Assembly (NCBI GenBank): GCA_032433595.1
Contig: JASWJB010000131.1
Coordinates: forward strand, 44,018 to 108,017
From: Conoideocrella luteorostrata
Lineage: Eukaryota > Ascomycota > Sordariomycetes > Hypocreales > Clavicipitaceae
DNA: 64,000 bases
Reading direction: 5' to 3'
The notes under the pieces are model-generated. The model made no database searches. It was not told where the DNA came from and was given only the letters and a program-made list of their open reading frames with translations. The translations under genes were made by a program, and so were the position numbers. Shown here one piece after another: positions 1 to 11,415 of the stretch (position 1 is its first letter; the number at the start of each line of letters is the position of its first letter).

Positions 1-1560
1 TGGCCGGTGGACAACAGCACAAAAAACGCCAAGATGTTGACAAATTAATCGAGACATTCGGGGCGGTGACAGAGCGGTCTCAGCGTCTCGATTAATTTGT
101 CACACGCGTGAACGCCAAGGCGACTACTTGTGCCCGAAATTGCATTGCAGCAGTTGACAGGCAGCGGGCCAGCAAAGCATGTCATATGAGACTCCAGGCC
201 AACCAAATGACTCGTAAGGACTCGCAGTGCACAGTTGGTTAACGTCTAGTCTAAGACCGAGACTACGAAGAACGGCCGCTCCGTACTCCGTAGTGTATGT
301 ATGATTCCCTTTTCCGAGATGCAGGCATACCATGAAGGCAACAAAATGCACCCCTACACTAAAAACAACACTCGTCATAAGTTACGTTTACGATTCAATG
401 ATGACGCTACAGGAATACGCAATTTTTTCTCGCTTTCATGTACTTCAGTAATCTTGGAACTTCGAGCGCTGCATGGATTACTCAAAGGATTAGGGCATCT
501 GCATGTGTCATTCATTGTTGCCCAGGTTGGGGCGACGGCATCCAATATTTTCAAACCAGTCAGAACTGCCGAGCGGCTCTCCACTTCTCCTCCGTGCATA
601 TTAAATCGAGGATCATGAGCCTTATGGGGCGTGTAAGCCATCCCCCTCAAACGATGGTGCGCCGGTCGATCAGAGGGTTATTCCCGATAGGTAGGCAGGT
701 CTTGTAAACCTAATGCTCCCCTATAAGTAGGCGGGGAGAACCTCTTAACAGACGAGAAATAACTATACACGATTACAATGACAGACTCTAAAACACTTCA
801 ATGATGTCGGCTTTTGACAGGGCATAGAAAGACTTCGTACTATTCCACTCCTTCCCCCTGCTTCCCCTTCCCACGTCCCCCACAATTTGTGTCTACGGAC
901 CAGTCCATCGGAGTGCTCCAAGTGCCGCCGTCGACGACATGGCCGTCAATGGACCAGTGGAGGCACGGCGGTTGACTTGGAACGGGACACAAAGAGGAGC
1001 GCGGTCTGTGGTACCATATGTACTGGAACCGCCGAGAGCGCGCCACCCTAACTAGCTGAGTGCCATTCTTGCTGGTCATAATGATCATCTAAAACTCACA
1101 TCAGTAGGCAATAAACGTTGAGTTATATTTATACAACCACGGTCTCATTGTATCATATTTCGTGACAGCCAGTGTTGATGTGTCCCACGACCAGGCCAGC
1201 GACAGACAGAAACATGCTCGGACGAAGTATCGAAAAGACGGTAACCTCCTGCCACCCCGTCGGCGTGAGCGCGGCACGCGGGGTTTTGGTTGGCGATTGT
1301 ATTTCGGCGATCCGATTTTGAGCAATTTAGTTGCAATATTACCCCGCCTGTTCCCCCGATCCGGCCAGCAGCATGAAGTCGTTTGGTGCATTCGGCTGCC
1401 AGCCTCTGCCGAACATCCGTACCGATCATGTTGCTTGTGTTGATCTGATATCCGATGCAGGCAGCAGCAGATAAATATAAAGATGGGAAACAACGCTTCC
1501 GCAGGATGGATGAATGTCTCTGCTCTCCATTCGCCATTTCATTCGTGACATGCCAACAAA
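1..1560. other. intergenic region at left edge
   Basis: I see no convincing gene here. The short open frames show no family signature and lack good splice context. The stretch holds an 18-bp inverted repeat near the left end, one copy of the dispersed motif TACTCCGTA at 284-292, and a TATA-like ATAAATATAA at 1471-1480, about 80 bases before the acid phosphatase start. Confidence 0.6.
38..102. repeat. 18-bp perfect inverted repeat flanked by 9-bp direct repeats
   Basis: TGACAAATTAATCGAGAC at 38-55 is exactly reverse-complemented at 85-102, with a 29-base spacer. AACGCCAAG is present outside the repeat on both sides, at 25-33 and 111-119, like a target-site duplication, although 4 and 8 bases separate it from the arms. 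It could be a minute MITE remnant or a regulatory cruciform. No coding capacity. Confidence 0.7.
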
Positions 1561-3321
1561 ATGCAATTGCCTCACTCTAAGCTCGTGTTTCTCTGTACTT
1601 TCGTCGTCCAATCGACTGCCACAGTAGTCACAGATATTCCCAAAATTTACAGGTCTTGGGGAGAGCTCTCGATATATGCCGACAATCCAGAATCGTCGTT
1701 TGGCGTGCAGTACGTCGGGCTGCCAGATGGATGTCAAGTTGTGAGTTTGCCTCGGGGCTCGATGTGGACAAGAAAACCAGCGGCTGACATGCCCACGATG
1801 ATGGTGATGACGATGTAGGAATCCGTGAGCACGCTGCAGCGCCATGCGCAGAGGTTCCCGGAGGGCAACGACGGCGTTGTAACCGGCCACTTTGCACAAA
1901 AGGTCTCCAACTTCACCAAGGCAAACGGTGGAGAGAAATTCACTGGGCCGCTGCAATTTTTGAACTCCTACGTGTATGTCATGGACGGCACGGGTCTGCT
2001 GACGGGATACGGAGCTGGCACCGAGTTCGAAGCCGGCGTCTCGTTTTGGAATCGCTATGGCCGCACGTTGTATAATGCTGCTACTGCGCAACTTCAATAC
2101 AGCCCCGTCTTTGCGGGCAATGGCAGCTCTCGCCCGAAGATGACATTGCGAACCACCGGGCAGTCAAGGATTGAGAACAGCCAGATTAACTGGGCTCTCG
2201 GGTTCTTTGGCCCTTCTTTCAACTCCACGCCGGACCCGTCACTGGTCCACTGGGAAAGCCCTTTCAACGTAACCATCATACCCGAGGGAGGAACAGAAAA
2301 CAACACGCTCGCTTCCTACGACAGCTGCTTTAACGACAACAGTGCTGAGAATGGAAATATCTTGGCATCGCACCAAGATGCTTACGAAAGGATCTATCTG
2401 CGATCCGCGGTTCATCGTCTTCAAGGCTATGCTCCCTCGGGATTCAAGTTCGACTACAAGGATGCCTATGTCATGCAGATGATTTGCGCTTATGAGTATG
2501 CCTTCATTGGCGCGTCGGAATTTTGCAGCCTCTTTACCGAGGAGGAATGGGCTGGATTTGAAAACGTCCTAGACATTCTATGTAAGTTGGCCACAGCACG
2601 CAATCCGAGGCCTATCACACATTGTTAACGGCGTCTCGCAGTCTACTATGGCTACAGCTTTGGAAACCCTACTGGCCGTGCGCAAGGTATTGGGTATGTG
2701 CAGGAGCTAGTTGCACGGATCAACCATGAGTACATCACGTCGTCTAGCTCATCCGTCAACTCGACGTTGGACAACAATGCCAAAGACTTCCCGCTGGGAC
2801 AGCAAATATACGCCGACTTCTCCCACGACGACATCATCGTTTCGGTTCTCACCGCCATGTCAATAGACTATTTCAAGGACCCTCCAACTCTGCAGAAATT
2901 CCCGCCAAGTTCCAACCGCCACTTTACCGTCTCCAAGCTCACACCGTTCGGCGCCAACCTCATCACCGAAGTTATTGGTTGCGGCGCCTCTGATCCTGAG
3001 CCTGTTGAACATAGCCGCATATTTTACTCACCAACACAGTACGGCTATGATGCCTCAAACTCAAGCCACAAATTTGTTCGTATGCGCCTGAACAATGCTA
3101 TTCTGCCGCTCAATACGATCCGCGGCGGTAAGTGCGGTAACTCTACGAGCGGTCGCCTCGATGGCATGTGCGAGCTGGACAAGTTTCTCGAAAGCCAGCA
3201 GGACGCTGATAAGCTGAGCAATTACCAATATGCTTGTTTTGGAAATTACACACTGGCCAATTCAACGACGGGCATCGATTACGATGGGGCAATTGTTCAG
3301 GGTAAAGATTACACGCAGTAG
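1561..3321 (+). CDS. secreted histidine acid phosphatase (phytase-like, branch 2)
   Basis: Three exons, 1561-1740, 1819-2581 and 2642-3321, give 540 aa; the introns have GTGAGT...TAG and GTAAGT...CAG borders. An N-terminal signal peptide (about residues 1-20) and many N-x-S/T sites point to secretion. The phosphohistidine motif is at residues 68-74, reading RHAQRFP rather than the usual RHGxRxP, so the Gly after the catalytic His is Ala. The proton-donor motif HD is at 376-377 within SHDDII. Both key parts of the clade-2 histidine phosphatase site are therefore present. The family hydrolyses phosphomonoesters, including phytate and sugar phosphates, outside the cell at acidic pH; the substrate here is unknown. 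The length is somewhat above the roughly 470 aa of classical phytases. It stands alone, with about 1.5 kb of non-coding DNA on each side. Confidence 0.88.
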
Positions 3322-4836
3322 TAGTTGGTACTATCTGGGAACTATTGCGGCTTCCGGGTGCGCGGCGCTAATAAAATAATGCATCGCCATCTATGCCATA
3401 TATCCTCCCCTGTAGGACGCTGTGAAAGGCTTGCCATGTCTGACAGGCATACTAAATACGAGCTGAACAGGTGTCACGACGCCATGCAAGATTCCATCCC
3501 GGCTTTGTAGCAAGGCAACAGTGAATGTCAGAGCCGGACTTCGGATCATGTGTCGGGGTGGCGGCTGACGAGCAGACCAGTCGGAGCAACTGGACTCTGA
3601 AGGCGTCAGCATTCAAGTTCTTATGCAGCCGCACATTGGGTGGTGGTCACGTATTTGCATGCGAGTTCCGACGCATTCCTCGCTCGGCCCTTACTGTGCA
3701 ATTTTCTATCGGTATCGTATTTTTGGCATGGCGTCATGCCGCGATCCTCCGTTGTTGCAGATCAAGCTATTCTTGCTTCATGGTCTCCGTCTAAACGTCG
3801 TTTGTCAGTTGGGCTGGGAAGATGCAACTACCGGCTCGTCTTGGCGTTTAAAGATGCCACCAAATTCGGTTAGCTACTGCGGCAAGACGGCAATTTGTAC
3901 CCCATATCTCCAGGTCGCCAAGGACATGGAAAAGACGCCTCCGAGTTTCTCACACGCCAAACATGCCGTCATTTTGTGATAATGAAGGTTTCCTTCCATT
4001 GTCAGACAGCTAGAGCACATGAGCGTCGAAGAAGAGATAGGCACAACACTCCAATGCAGGCAGCAGCAGGTGGCACCAATCATTCATCTAGACACCATGC
4101 GCGCTGGACGTGCTGGGCCGGCCCAAAAATAAATAACAACAAAAAAACGCACGCATCTAATGCACAGCCGGGCAGCTATAACAGTTCATGGTGCAGCAGC
4201 AAGTTCCGCGACGGCTGCTGATTATCCACAAATCATTTGAGTCGTACGAAACGGACCGCGTTCTTGAGAGCCGAGAGACAGCTCACGGCACTCCCACAGA
4301 GCAATAGTCCCGGAATTTAATGGTCGAACGAGGGTGAAGAGCCGTCAGATTCAGTGGCCGAAGTGTCTAATGCAACCTAAAGCAGCCTAGCCTGGCGTGC
4401 GCTCCCTACTAACTACCCACTGCACCACCGTCATAGGGTGGTAGTGGCCCGTGTTTCCAGTGGGATGGCCGCCAATTCTCGTATTGGCATCCCCCGCACA
4501 TCAGCGGATTGGCGGTAAGCTGCCGGCCGAACCACCTACGTCAGAAACCATACGAAGTCAGTCAGACGGACGATCCTCGACGCCTAACAAATCTCCCCGT
4601 CAACATGGACAAATGCAATCATCAGACCGGCTCCGGCTCGAGTGTGTCGATGGCATCCAGCACTTGCTAAGCTATATATATCGGCTTTCCCATCTCCGTT
4701 CAAAATCTGATATTCCTCTCTGAACAGCTCTCCATCCAGTTCAAACCATCTCGCTTCAAGCACTATCCTTCCTACCTCGACATTCGCAGGCATATCTTTT
4801 CGCCCATCACAATATACATCTCCATCTCTCCATAAA
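3322..4836. other. intergenic region
   Basis: No gene is supported across this 1.5 kb; the open frames are short and show no family signature. Towards its right end TATATATAT lies at 4673-4681, about 155 bases before the next start codon, followed by a pyrimidine-rich leader. Confidence 0.6.
4673..4681 (+). promoter_or_regulatory. TATA box of the DUF7907-type gene
   Basis: A clean TATATATAT lies about 155 bases upstream of the ATG at 4837 and is followed by a CT-rich stretch of the type often seen at fungal transcription starts. Assigned by position only. Confidence 0.5.
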
Positions 4837-5510
4837 ATGAAGCCGACAGCTATCTTGAGCGCTATCGCCGTTGGTGGCCTCGTGGCCGCCCAGGAGATTC
4901 AGTCGAAGCCCTTCAACTTGATCATCCAGTCCGCAAACAAGGAACTCAATGGACGAGCCTTCGCTACATGTCATTCTGGCGCTGCCATCGAGTCTCTCTG
5001 CCTCTCGAATAGCAGGAAAGAGGTGTTCCACCACAACACCACCGAGGGTTCTCAGCCAGGCCCTGGGGGTCTCGCTGGTGTTTTGACTTGGACTCTGCCC
5101 TCTCGTACGTGATGTGGTCTCCCCTCTGGCAAAGCAAAAAGAATTCAGTCTGCCGCACTCAATATAGAAATAAGATGCTAATATGCGACTCAACAGAGCC
5201 TCCTATCCCCTCCTCCATGCGATTCAGCATCGACCCGTCAACCAACGTTGCCATCTCTGTGTTTTTTCCTGGAGGCGAGGATTCACAATACGTTGGCTTC
5301 GACAAGAACGAGCAGATGAACATTGTGAGCTACCTCGACGATACCAAATCGCCACCCACTGGCACGACCCCGCGCGAGCTCAAGAACTGGTACCTCTGCA
5401 CGACCTACTACTCAAGCTACACGTACCAGACTCTCTCTTGGGTTTATGGTAACGGAAAGCCCCAGAACCCAAGCTGTGTAAAGATCGATGTCAAGAGAAA
5501 GTTCGTATAA
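4837..5510 (+). CDS. small secreted protein, DUF7907-type
   Basis: Two exons, 4837-5104 and 5197-5510, encode 193 aa. The 92-base intron begins GTACGT and ends ACAG; the codon split across it gives Gln. Residues 1-18 form a signal peptide (short positive N-terminus, hydrophobic core, Ala-Ala before QEIQ). The mature part starts with a PFNLIIQS strand and ends with a Trp-Tyr-rich block containing WYLC and a second Cys in NPSC, the layout I associate with fungal DUF7907 secreted proteins, probably a beta-sandwich with one disulfide. No enzyme motif is visible. It could be a cell-wall protein or an effector-like protein; the family has no assigned function that I know of. It is preceded by a good TATA box. 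Confidence 0.75.
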
Positions 5511-5750
5511 GAAGTTTGCTGCGGACACACAAACAGACAAGCAGTCAAATCACGACGAGGTGGCGATACTACTTAGTAATGTGAAATAGCTAATTTAAAC
5601 CAAATCAATATAATATGCAACGAGCTTTCCGATGACCTAGTTCGTTAGTCATACCCACATCTGTGCCTCTGTACTACTTAACTTCTCAAAGTCTCCGCGA
5701 CTCCTCGTTCACCGTTATATGTCAGGGGCCGTATGTTGCCCCATGCTCCT

Positions 5751-7862
5751 TCAAATCTTCGACGGCTGCTGCACACCTGTTCGCTGACCAAAAGGGACAA
5801 ATTCCGGAAGTTTGGCATCCCATACAATCATGCAATCCCATTCGGCTCGCTCTTTTCCTTCCTGCGGGCGTCTTGACGGCAACGTGGCGTCCATGTCGGC
5901 CAGTAGATACTCTCGTGGAAACCCTTCCTGATTGATGATCCACCGCCTGGCCACCTCACCTGCCACTGGATTGCCATCGCGACCGGCGTCTATAGCAAGC
6001 AAAGTTCCGCTGACGGTCCAGGCAATAGTGAACATAATGGCCCGGCCATTTGCTAGCGCATCAAACAGATACTCGCGCTGTTTCGAGAGCAGCCGATACT
6101 GAACTGCCCAAGCGTCTTGCAAGACGCTGCGGAGGTCATCAATCTTCACTCGCGCAATGGCGCTCCTCAGCCAGTTGTTGAAAATGTCGAGATGATGCTT
6201 GTTCAGCAAATGCCGAATGACTTCACTACTGAGCACATTTGTGGTTCCTTCCCATATCGCATTGACGCTGATGTCACGCAGCGCTCTGGCTATGTTTTCA
6301 GGCTCATCCAACTCATCCATGTATCCTACGCCGCCCAGCGCCTCCATACATTCCTGTATGGCCGTCACAGCCGTCTTACTAACTACCGCCTTTGTCACGG
6401 CTGTCAGTGTCCGAAGTATCACGACCGTGTCTTCCGCGGATGAGGGAAGAGGCGCATACGAGGAGCTCTCAAGGACAGCTTTTGGGAACGTGCTCTCGGC
6501 AAAGCTAGTCAGAGCCAGCGTGTAGAAGCCGAGGTGCAGCAGTCCCCTTATCCGTACCTCAAGACCGGCCAGTGTTCGAAGGTGCAGGGGAAGTATCCAG
6601 AGAGGGTATCCAAATACTGTCCGTGCCTTTGCGAACGATTTCGCGATGTTCATGCATCGCCGCATGCCGGCCAAGGAGCCGATGAAAGCCCAGGCGCGGG
6701 TGACGTTCAAAATGTGTGAGATGGTGCCGACGCCCCGATCCAGCGGTCCGACTAGATGCGCCCGAACATCCTTCAGCTCCAGCTCCGCAGTCGGTAGCTG
6801 TTTCGTGCCCAGCTTGTTCTTCAGTCGATGGATACGAATGCCATTTGTAACTGTTTTTTCTCTCCCGTTCTCATCTAAAACAGTGCGCGTGAGCGGTGCG
6901 AGAAACGCGCTCAGTTTCCCACCGGCCGTTTTAGCCAGCAGGATGGCGACATTCGCGTCGGTTGCAGATGAGAAAAACTTGAAGCCAGAGACAAGATAGT
7001 CCCCTTCGTCAAGCTTTCCACATTCACCGGTCTTGTTTGGCAGCGGCGAGTACACCGCCCATGTCTCCGTGTTTTGAACATCACTGCCGCCAGAGCGCTC
7101 CGTCATCCATTGGCCAGATGTCCAACAGTCGGTGCGAGATGTAAGTCGCCGAAACACCTCGTGGAATGGGTGAGAAAGGGGCAGCCCAGGCAAAACTTCG
7201 AGAAGAAGATGCGCAGCTCCATCACTCATGGAGAGGGGGCATGATGTGACTGCCGATACCGGCGTGAAAAAGTAGTTCCTTCACGGTCGGTTAGCAAGAA
7301 ACGTGGCAAATGGATCATGTTTGCGTAGCCAGCTCCTTACTTGGCATGCTGGACAATTCTCCTGTAGCTCCCATACTCGGTCTCATATCCTATAGCGACG
7401 GCCCTGCGGTTTATTTATATGTTAGATGTGTTGCCGAGTATAGGTCGGGCAATGGCAAGAAACAAGCAACTCACCCATTAGCTGCACCCCATGCGCGCAC
7501 GCGTTTCTATCCTTCGCTCGTCACAAGCCGGTCAACATCGTATTTGGCGCCCCATACATTATGCGACTTGACATAAGGTGGTTCTCTTTCGGCACTTAGC
7601 AGCCATTCTTTGACCTGCTCAGACGCTGTTTCCTCCGCAAATGCAGTAAATTCCGGCTCGATCTTGGCGCACATGTCCGAAGGCAGATACCCTACACAGA
7701 GCGCGTCAGTCTCAAATGACAACACCGCGAGCCACATGCATTCGTCTTACAGGCCAGTAAACGGCGAAAAAACACATCCTCTGTGAACCGGTTTTCCGCC
7801 GGTGGCATAGAGAAAATGAAGCCAGTGTCTGCAGAGGCAGGGGAAGATTGAGTTGCGACCAT
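5751..7862 (-). CDS. AidB-like acyl-CoA dehydrogenase, interrupted by an in-frame TAG
   Basis: Four exons on the minus strand (7862-7751, 7691-7475, 7403-7341, 7278-5751) join to 640 codons with canonical introns. The product resembles the AidB branch of the acyl-CoA dehydrogenases: an N-terminal helical part, the MTERSGGSDV block that lines the flavin site, and the C-terminal helical domain containing QECMEALGGVGYMDE and IWEGTTNV. It ends in Ser-Lys-Ile, a PTS1-like peroxisomal signal. Codon 99 (7509-7507) is TAG in the context TSEG-stop-KR, where relatives have Trp (TGG). Everything before and after is intact and in phase, so a single G-to-A change separates it from a full gene. Either it is a young pseudogene, or the stop is recoded or edited, or it is a sequence error. 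A shorter product could start at Met 7229, but it would lack the N-terminal domain. It is co-oriented with the downstream P450 and hydroxylase genes. Confidence 0.85.
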
Positions 7863-8608
7863 GTTGAATATTTATCAATGCCCAGCAATGACTCGTCTAT
7901 TTGTAGCGTCTTGATGAGAATGCCTACTACTGGATCCGTCGACGTTACGTATGATAAAGATAGGTTCATCATATATATACCTTTCTCTTTACGAGACTCT
8001 AGCCGAGGCTGGAACTACCAGCAGGAAGAGTTCAGCGCGGGGTAGTAGCAAATGGGAGGACTGTCGGGACAACTAGACCAGCCGGCGATCGGTCCATCGT
8101 TTAAGCGAGGATGTCATGATGATGGTCTGCTGAGCATGAGCCTCATCAATGTTAGACGCTGATGCTTTATTTTGACTCTGTAGTCTAGATTCGGCGCACG
8201 ATTAACTAACTTAAACTGGATCTACTTTTATGCTCTGGATCCCTGATCTTTAGGTGGTGTGCCACGGTGAATGGGGAAGTGGAGTTGAGACATCAGGACG
8301 AGATGCTAGTTAGTTAGCCTTCGGGGTCAAGGCGAAGCATGGCCGTAGACAGCTTTATGGAGACGTACTTGAGGGCCTGTTTCAGGGCTCACTCTTTGTC
8401 TTGCAGTATGTACAATAGTTTCACTTTGGTTAGCCAACAGAGCTAGCCAAACAACCCAAACAACCTCGGTAAACAATAGTACCGCCGACCTTTTATCAGC
8501 TCCCTTAGTTTTTAAATTTTTTTTCTGCCTATCTGTATCGAAGTAGCGTTTCACAGAATTCCAGATACTGTGTTTTAATTATGGACGTCGTGCTCATTCG
8601 AGAATTAA
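7863..8608. other. intergenic region between dehydrogenase and P450
   Basis: It holds the promoter of the dehydrogenase and the 3' flank of the P450, both minus strand. The short frames, including one of 75 codons at 8327-8554, show no family features. The centre is AT-rich, with homopolymer runs near 8510-8525. Confidence 0.6.
7971..7979 (-). promoter_or_regulatory. TATA box of the acyl-CoA dehydrogenase gene
   Basis: ATATATATA lies about 110 bases upstream of the minus-strand start at 7862. Its presence shows that the promoter of the interrupted gene has not visibly decayed. Assigned by position only. Confidence 0.45.
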
Positions 8609-10413
8609 CTAAATTTCGCCTTCATAAAATGCCACGCGAACACCTTGCCCAGGCGCCCCAACCAATTCCGCTTTGTGAAACTGGGCGGCCCAATCTCCAC
8701 GATACTCCAGCCGCTCATACTTTTGCAAAAGACGAACCACTGTTCCAGGTTAGTGAGCTATACTATGATGGGGCTGCAGTTAAATAGTTGCTCACTCGTG
8801 AAGGCCATTTCAGTAATGGCAAAGTTCTGGCCAATGCAGATCCTAGGACCGCCATTAAAGGGGACATATTGCCAGGGCTTGGGCGTCCAGTTCTCCCATC
8901 GGTCAGGGCTGAAAATCCCAGGGTCTGCAAAGGTGTCGGAAATAGGGGGGTACAAGTCTGCGCGACGCTGCATCGCCATGGTGCTGTAAATTACGATGTC
9001 GAGGGCTGAAACCGCGATTTCTGGCTGACCTTCAGGTGTGGGCAGGGTTGAGTCCTCGACTGATGCCAATTGTAAGTGTCTGAAATGGTCTGCAGGATTT
9101 CAGTGGCTATTTACTTACTACATCCTCGAATGTTGTACGGCACGGCTGGGTATAGTCGCAACGTCTCATTGATCGTGTGCGTCAGATATGTGAGACTCTT
9201 GAGGTCATCATACGACGGAGTACGAGTTGGTCCGACATGCTCTAATACCTGGTTGCGTAGCTTCTGCCACACCTCGGGGTAATTGGACAATTCGTAGATT
9301 GCCCACGAGAGGGTTGCGGCAGTGGTATCGCGACCGGCAATGAGGACCGCGAAAATCTGGTCGCGAATCACGGTAGGATCTCGTGAAAATAGGGCAATGT
9401 TGTGCAAGAAGGTAAATTCCTTGTCTGATTTTGAGAGCTTCTCAAGCTCGTCCACGGACAATTGCAAGGTTGCCTCGATGTACGGAGTGATGAAGCGCTC
9501 AATTGTCTTGATGCCGTCAAAGTACTTCCGATGAGGCAAGATATGGCGGAAGGGGCTGAGATCCAATGTTAGTGGTGCGCACACACTCTGATTGGTTCAC
9601 AAGCTTGATGCATAATTTGCAGCAGGGCCTTTTGTTGGCAGAATCTACTTACTGCAAAATCACGCGGATCATTTGCATGCGCTGCACATCTGTAAATGCA
9701 CGGCTGAACTCACTCTTGGGATTCTCGAGTGCGCCCACGGTTTGCCCCAAGAGGAAATCTGTTGATACATCCAGTGTCATTCTGTAGAACAGATCACACA
9801 TGTCGACCGTTTTGCCTGATGGCGGCATCTTGGCGATCATTATATCGGTCCACTGAGAAAATATCTCAATATCTCGCACCCGTGCGGACGAGAACATGGG
9901 ACGTATTAATGCCCGACTTTTTTGCCATAATTGTCCATCTGTTGTGAAGATGGAATCTCCCAAGAAAGGGCTAGTGGCAGTATGTATTAACTCGCCCTTC
10001 CCGAACTGGGCGAATTTGCTGGTGAGAATGGTCTTGATATGCTCATGGTCCCTAGTGATGATGATTCGTCGCCGACTGAAATTAAGCTCTATAACATTAG
10101 GGTTCTTGGGGTCCTCGTGCTTGAATAAGTTGTTAAAATGCTCCAGCATGCGGTTGTTGGCCTGCATATAGGCCGTCAGGAAGAAAAACCAGAAGACTAG
10201 GACCAGCAGTCAGTGACGTGTCAGAGACACATGTGATGGGCCAACTTGGGGATTGTTACCTCCAAATGGATTGCTGGATAGGATCGGTGCCTTGACCCCC
10301 GGACTCTTTCGCATGTTTAGAGTGATGTATATTACCTGGAAGATCCAGAGTGCAACCATCAGCCCTGGCAGTGCCAGGACTGCCGTCCACAGGTTTACAG
10401 TTACCTGCATCAT
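8609..10413 (-). CDS. cytochrome P450, CYP52-type
   Basis: Five minus-strand exons (10413-10260, 10196-9653, 9555-9119, 9059-8796, 8739-8609) give 509 aa. The first exon encodes a membrane anchor. The I-helix oxygen-binding motif AGRDTT is at about 306-311, the ExxR pair at E363/R366 (ETLRLYP), the PERF-like segment reads SPDRWENW, and the haem loop FNGGPRICIG has its cysteine at 453. AGRDTT together with FNGGPRICIGQ is typical of the CYP52 clan, endoplasmic-reticulum enzymes that oxidise the terminal carbon of alkanes and fatty acids. The location beside an acyl-CoA dehydrogenase with a PTS1-like end and a hydroxylase-superfamily enzyme fits lipid or hydrocarbon breakdown. The exact substrate cannot be read from sequence, and CYP539/CYP584-type relatives are alternatives. 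Confidence 0.9.
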
Positions 10414-11415
10414 GGTGGCAGCGGCAAAGAGACGTAGGCTCTGGTATGTATTCACAGTGATGCGTGTGGTTTTGAGATGCGGCAACACCCTGGCAGCAGC
10501 AACGTACACACACAGCAGCGATAGCAGCGACGGGGTGGAGGGGGGATCACGGCGCCTGTTAGAAACGCGTCGCCAACCTGAGGTGAAGCCGAATGATGAG
10601 ATGTAGAAATACTCTTCGCTCGGAGTTAATCTCAGACGGAATTGACGCTCTCTCCCGATGATGGGACTATGGAGGAAGTGGAAACAACGTCCAAGCTGTC
10701 CTGTCAAAACGGAGATCGGACAGAAAGCGACACCTTCAAACCCTTTTTTCCTGGCTGCGACCGAGAACCACCAGACTACCAGACTTCCCTTAGCAAACGG
10801 AGGTGGAGCTACTGAATGTGGCGGCGGGCAATAAAACATGACTGACCTGCACGGACACGCGGAGGAACTAACTAGACCAGACTGTTTGAGCTCAAACTGT
10901 CTGCTTTGATTATTATTATCCTTGTCGCCCCCAAAGTCAAGTCCCGCGATGGGGTTCCTTCTCCGCCCCCGCACGCCTGACGTTCGGCCATCAGCCAAGG
11001 GCAAGTGTCCAAATGGTCAAGGTATGCTAAGTTGGGATAGGACAAGACCAAATGACTTGCCTCTAGTCTTGGTTGCCCTTGGGCTCATGCCAGAGAGCAG
11101 CTTGGCAGCTAGTTGCTAACCAGATCAAGACTCTACAGTTCCATTCCAGCGCAGCTCATAGGCTGAACGAAACCTTTCACATGTGCACGAAAGCCCGGAA
11201 ACGGTTCTAGTTCGAACGATCGCTCTGCGCCATCAATATGCGATAGCGACGCTGTGGGTTGGCTCTGTCCAAAAACTATTCAATTCATCTACGGCTATCT
11301 CCGTAATGCTCCGTAGTTTGGCGCATTTCTTGGACATGTTAATTAATAATTGGGCGGGCGCGTGCTATTGCATGGTTTTTGTCATGACCCCCCGGCCGTC
11401 CTTGATGGGCCAATC
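10414..11415. other. intergenic region
   Basis: This 1-kb stretch carries the promoter side of the P450 and the 3' flank of the hydroxylase-superfamily gene. The long minus-strand frame across 10414-11004 is an upstream extension of P450 exon 1 with no recognisable sequence, so I do not call it coding. Confidence 0.55.

Noticed and set aside
5751..7862. RIP (repeat-induced point mutation) as the general state of the acyl-CoA dehydrogenase gene
   Set aside because: Only one stop is seen and many CpA dinucleotides remain in the gene, so it has not been heavily hit; the single change fits RIP polarity but does not prove it.
10414..11004. Upstream extension of the first P450 exon to 264 codons
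   Set aside because: The P450 anchor starts cleanly at the Met-Met pair at 10413; the upstream part has no P450-like sequence.
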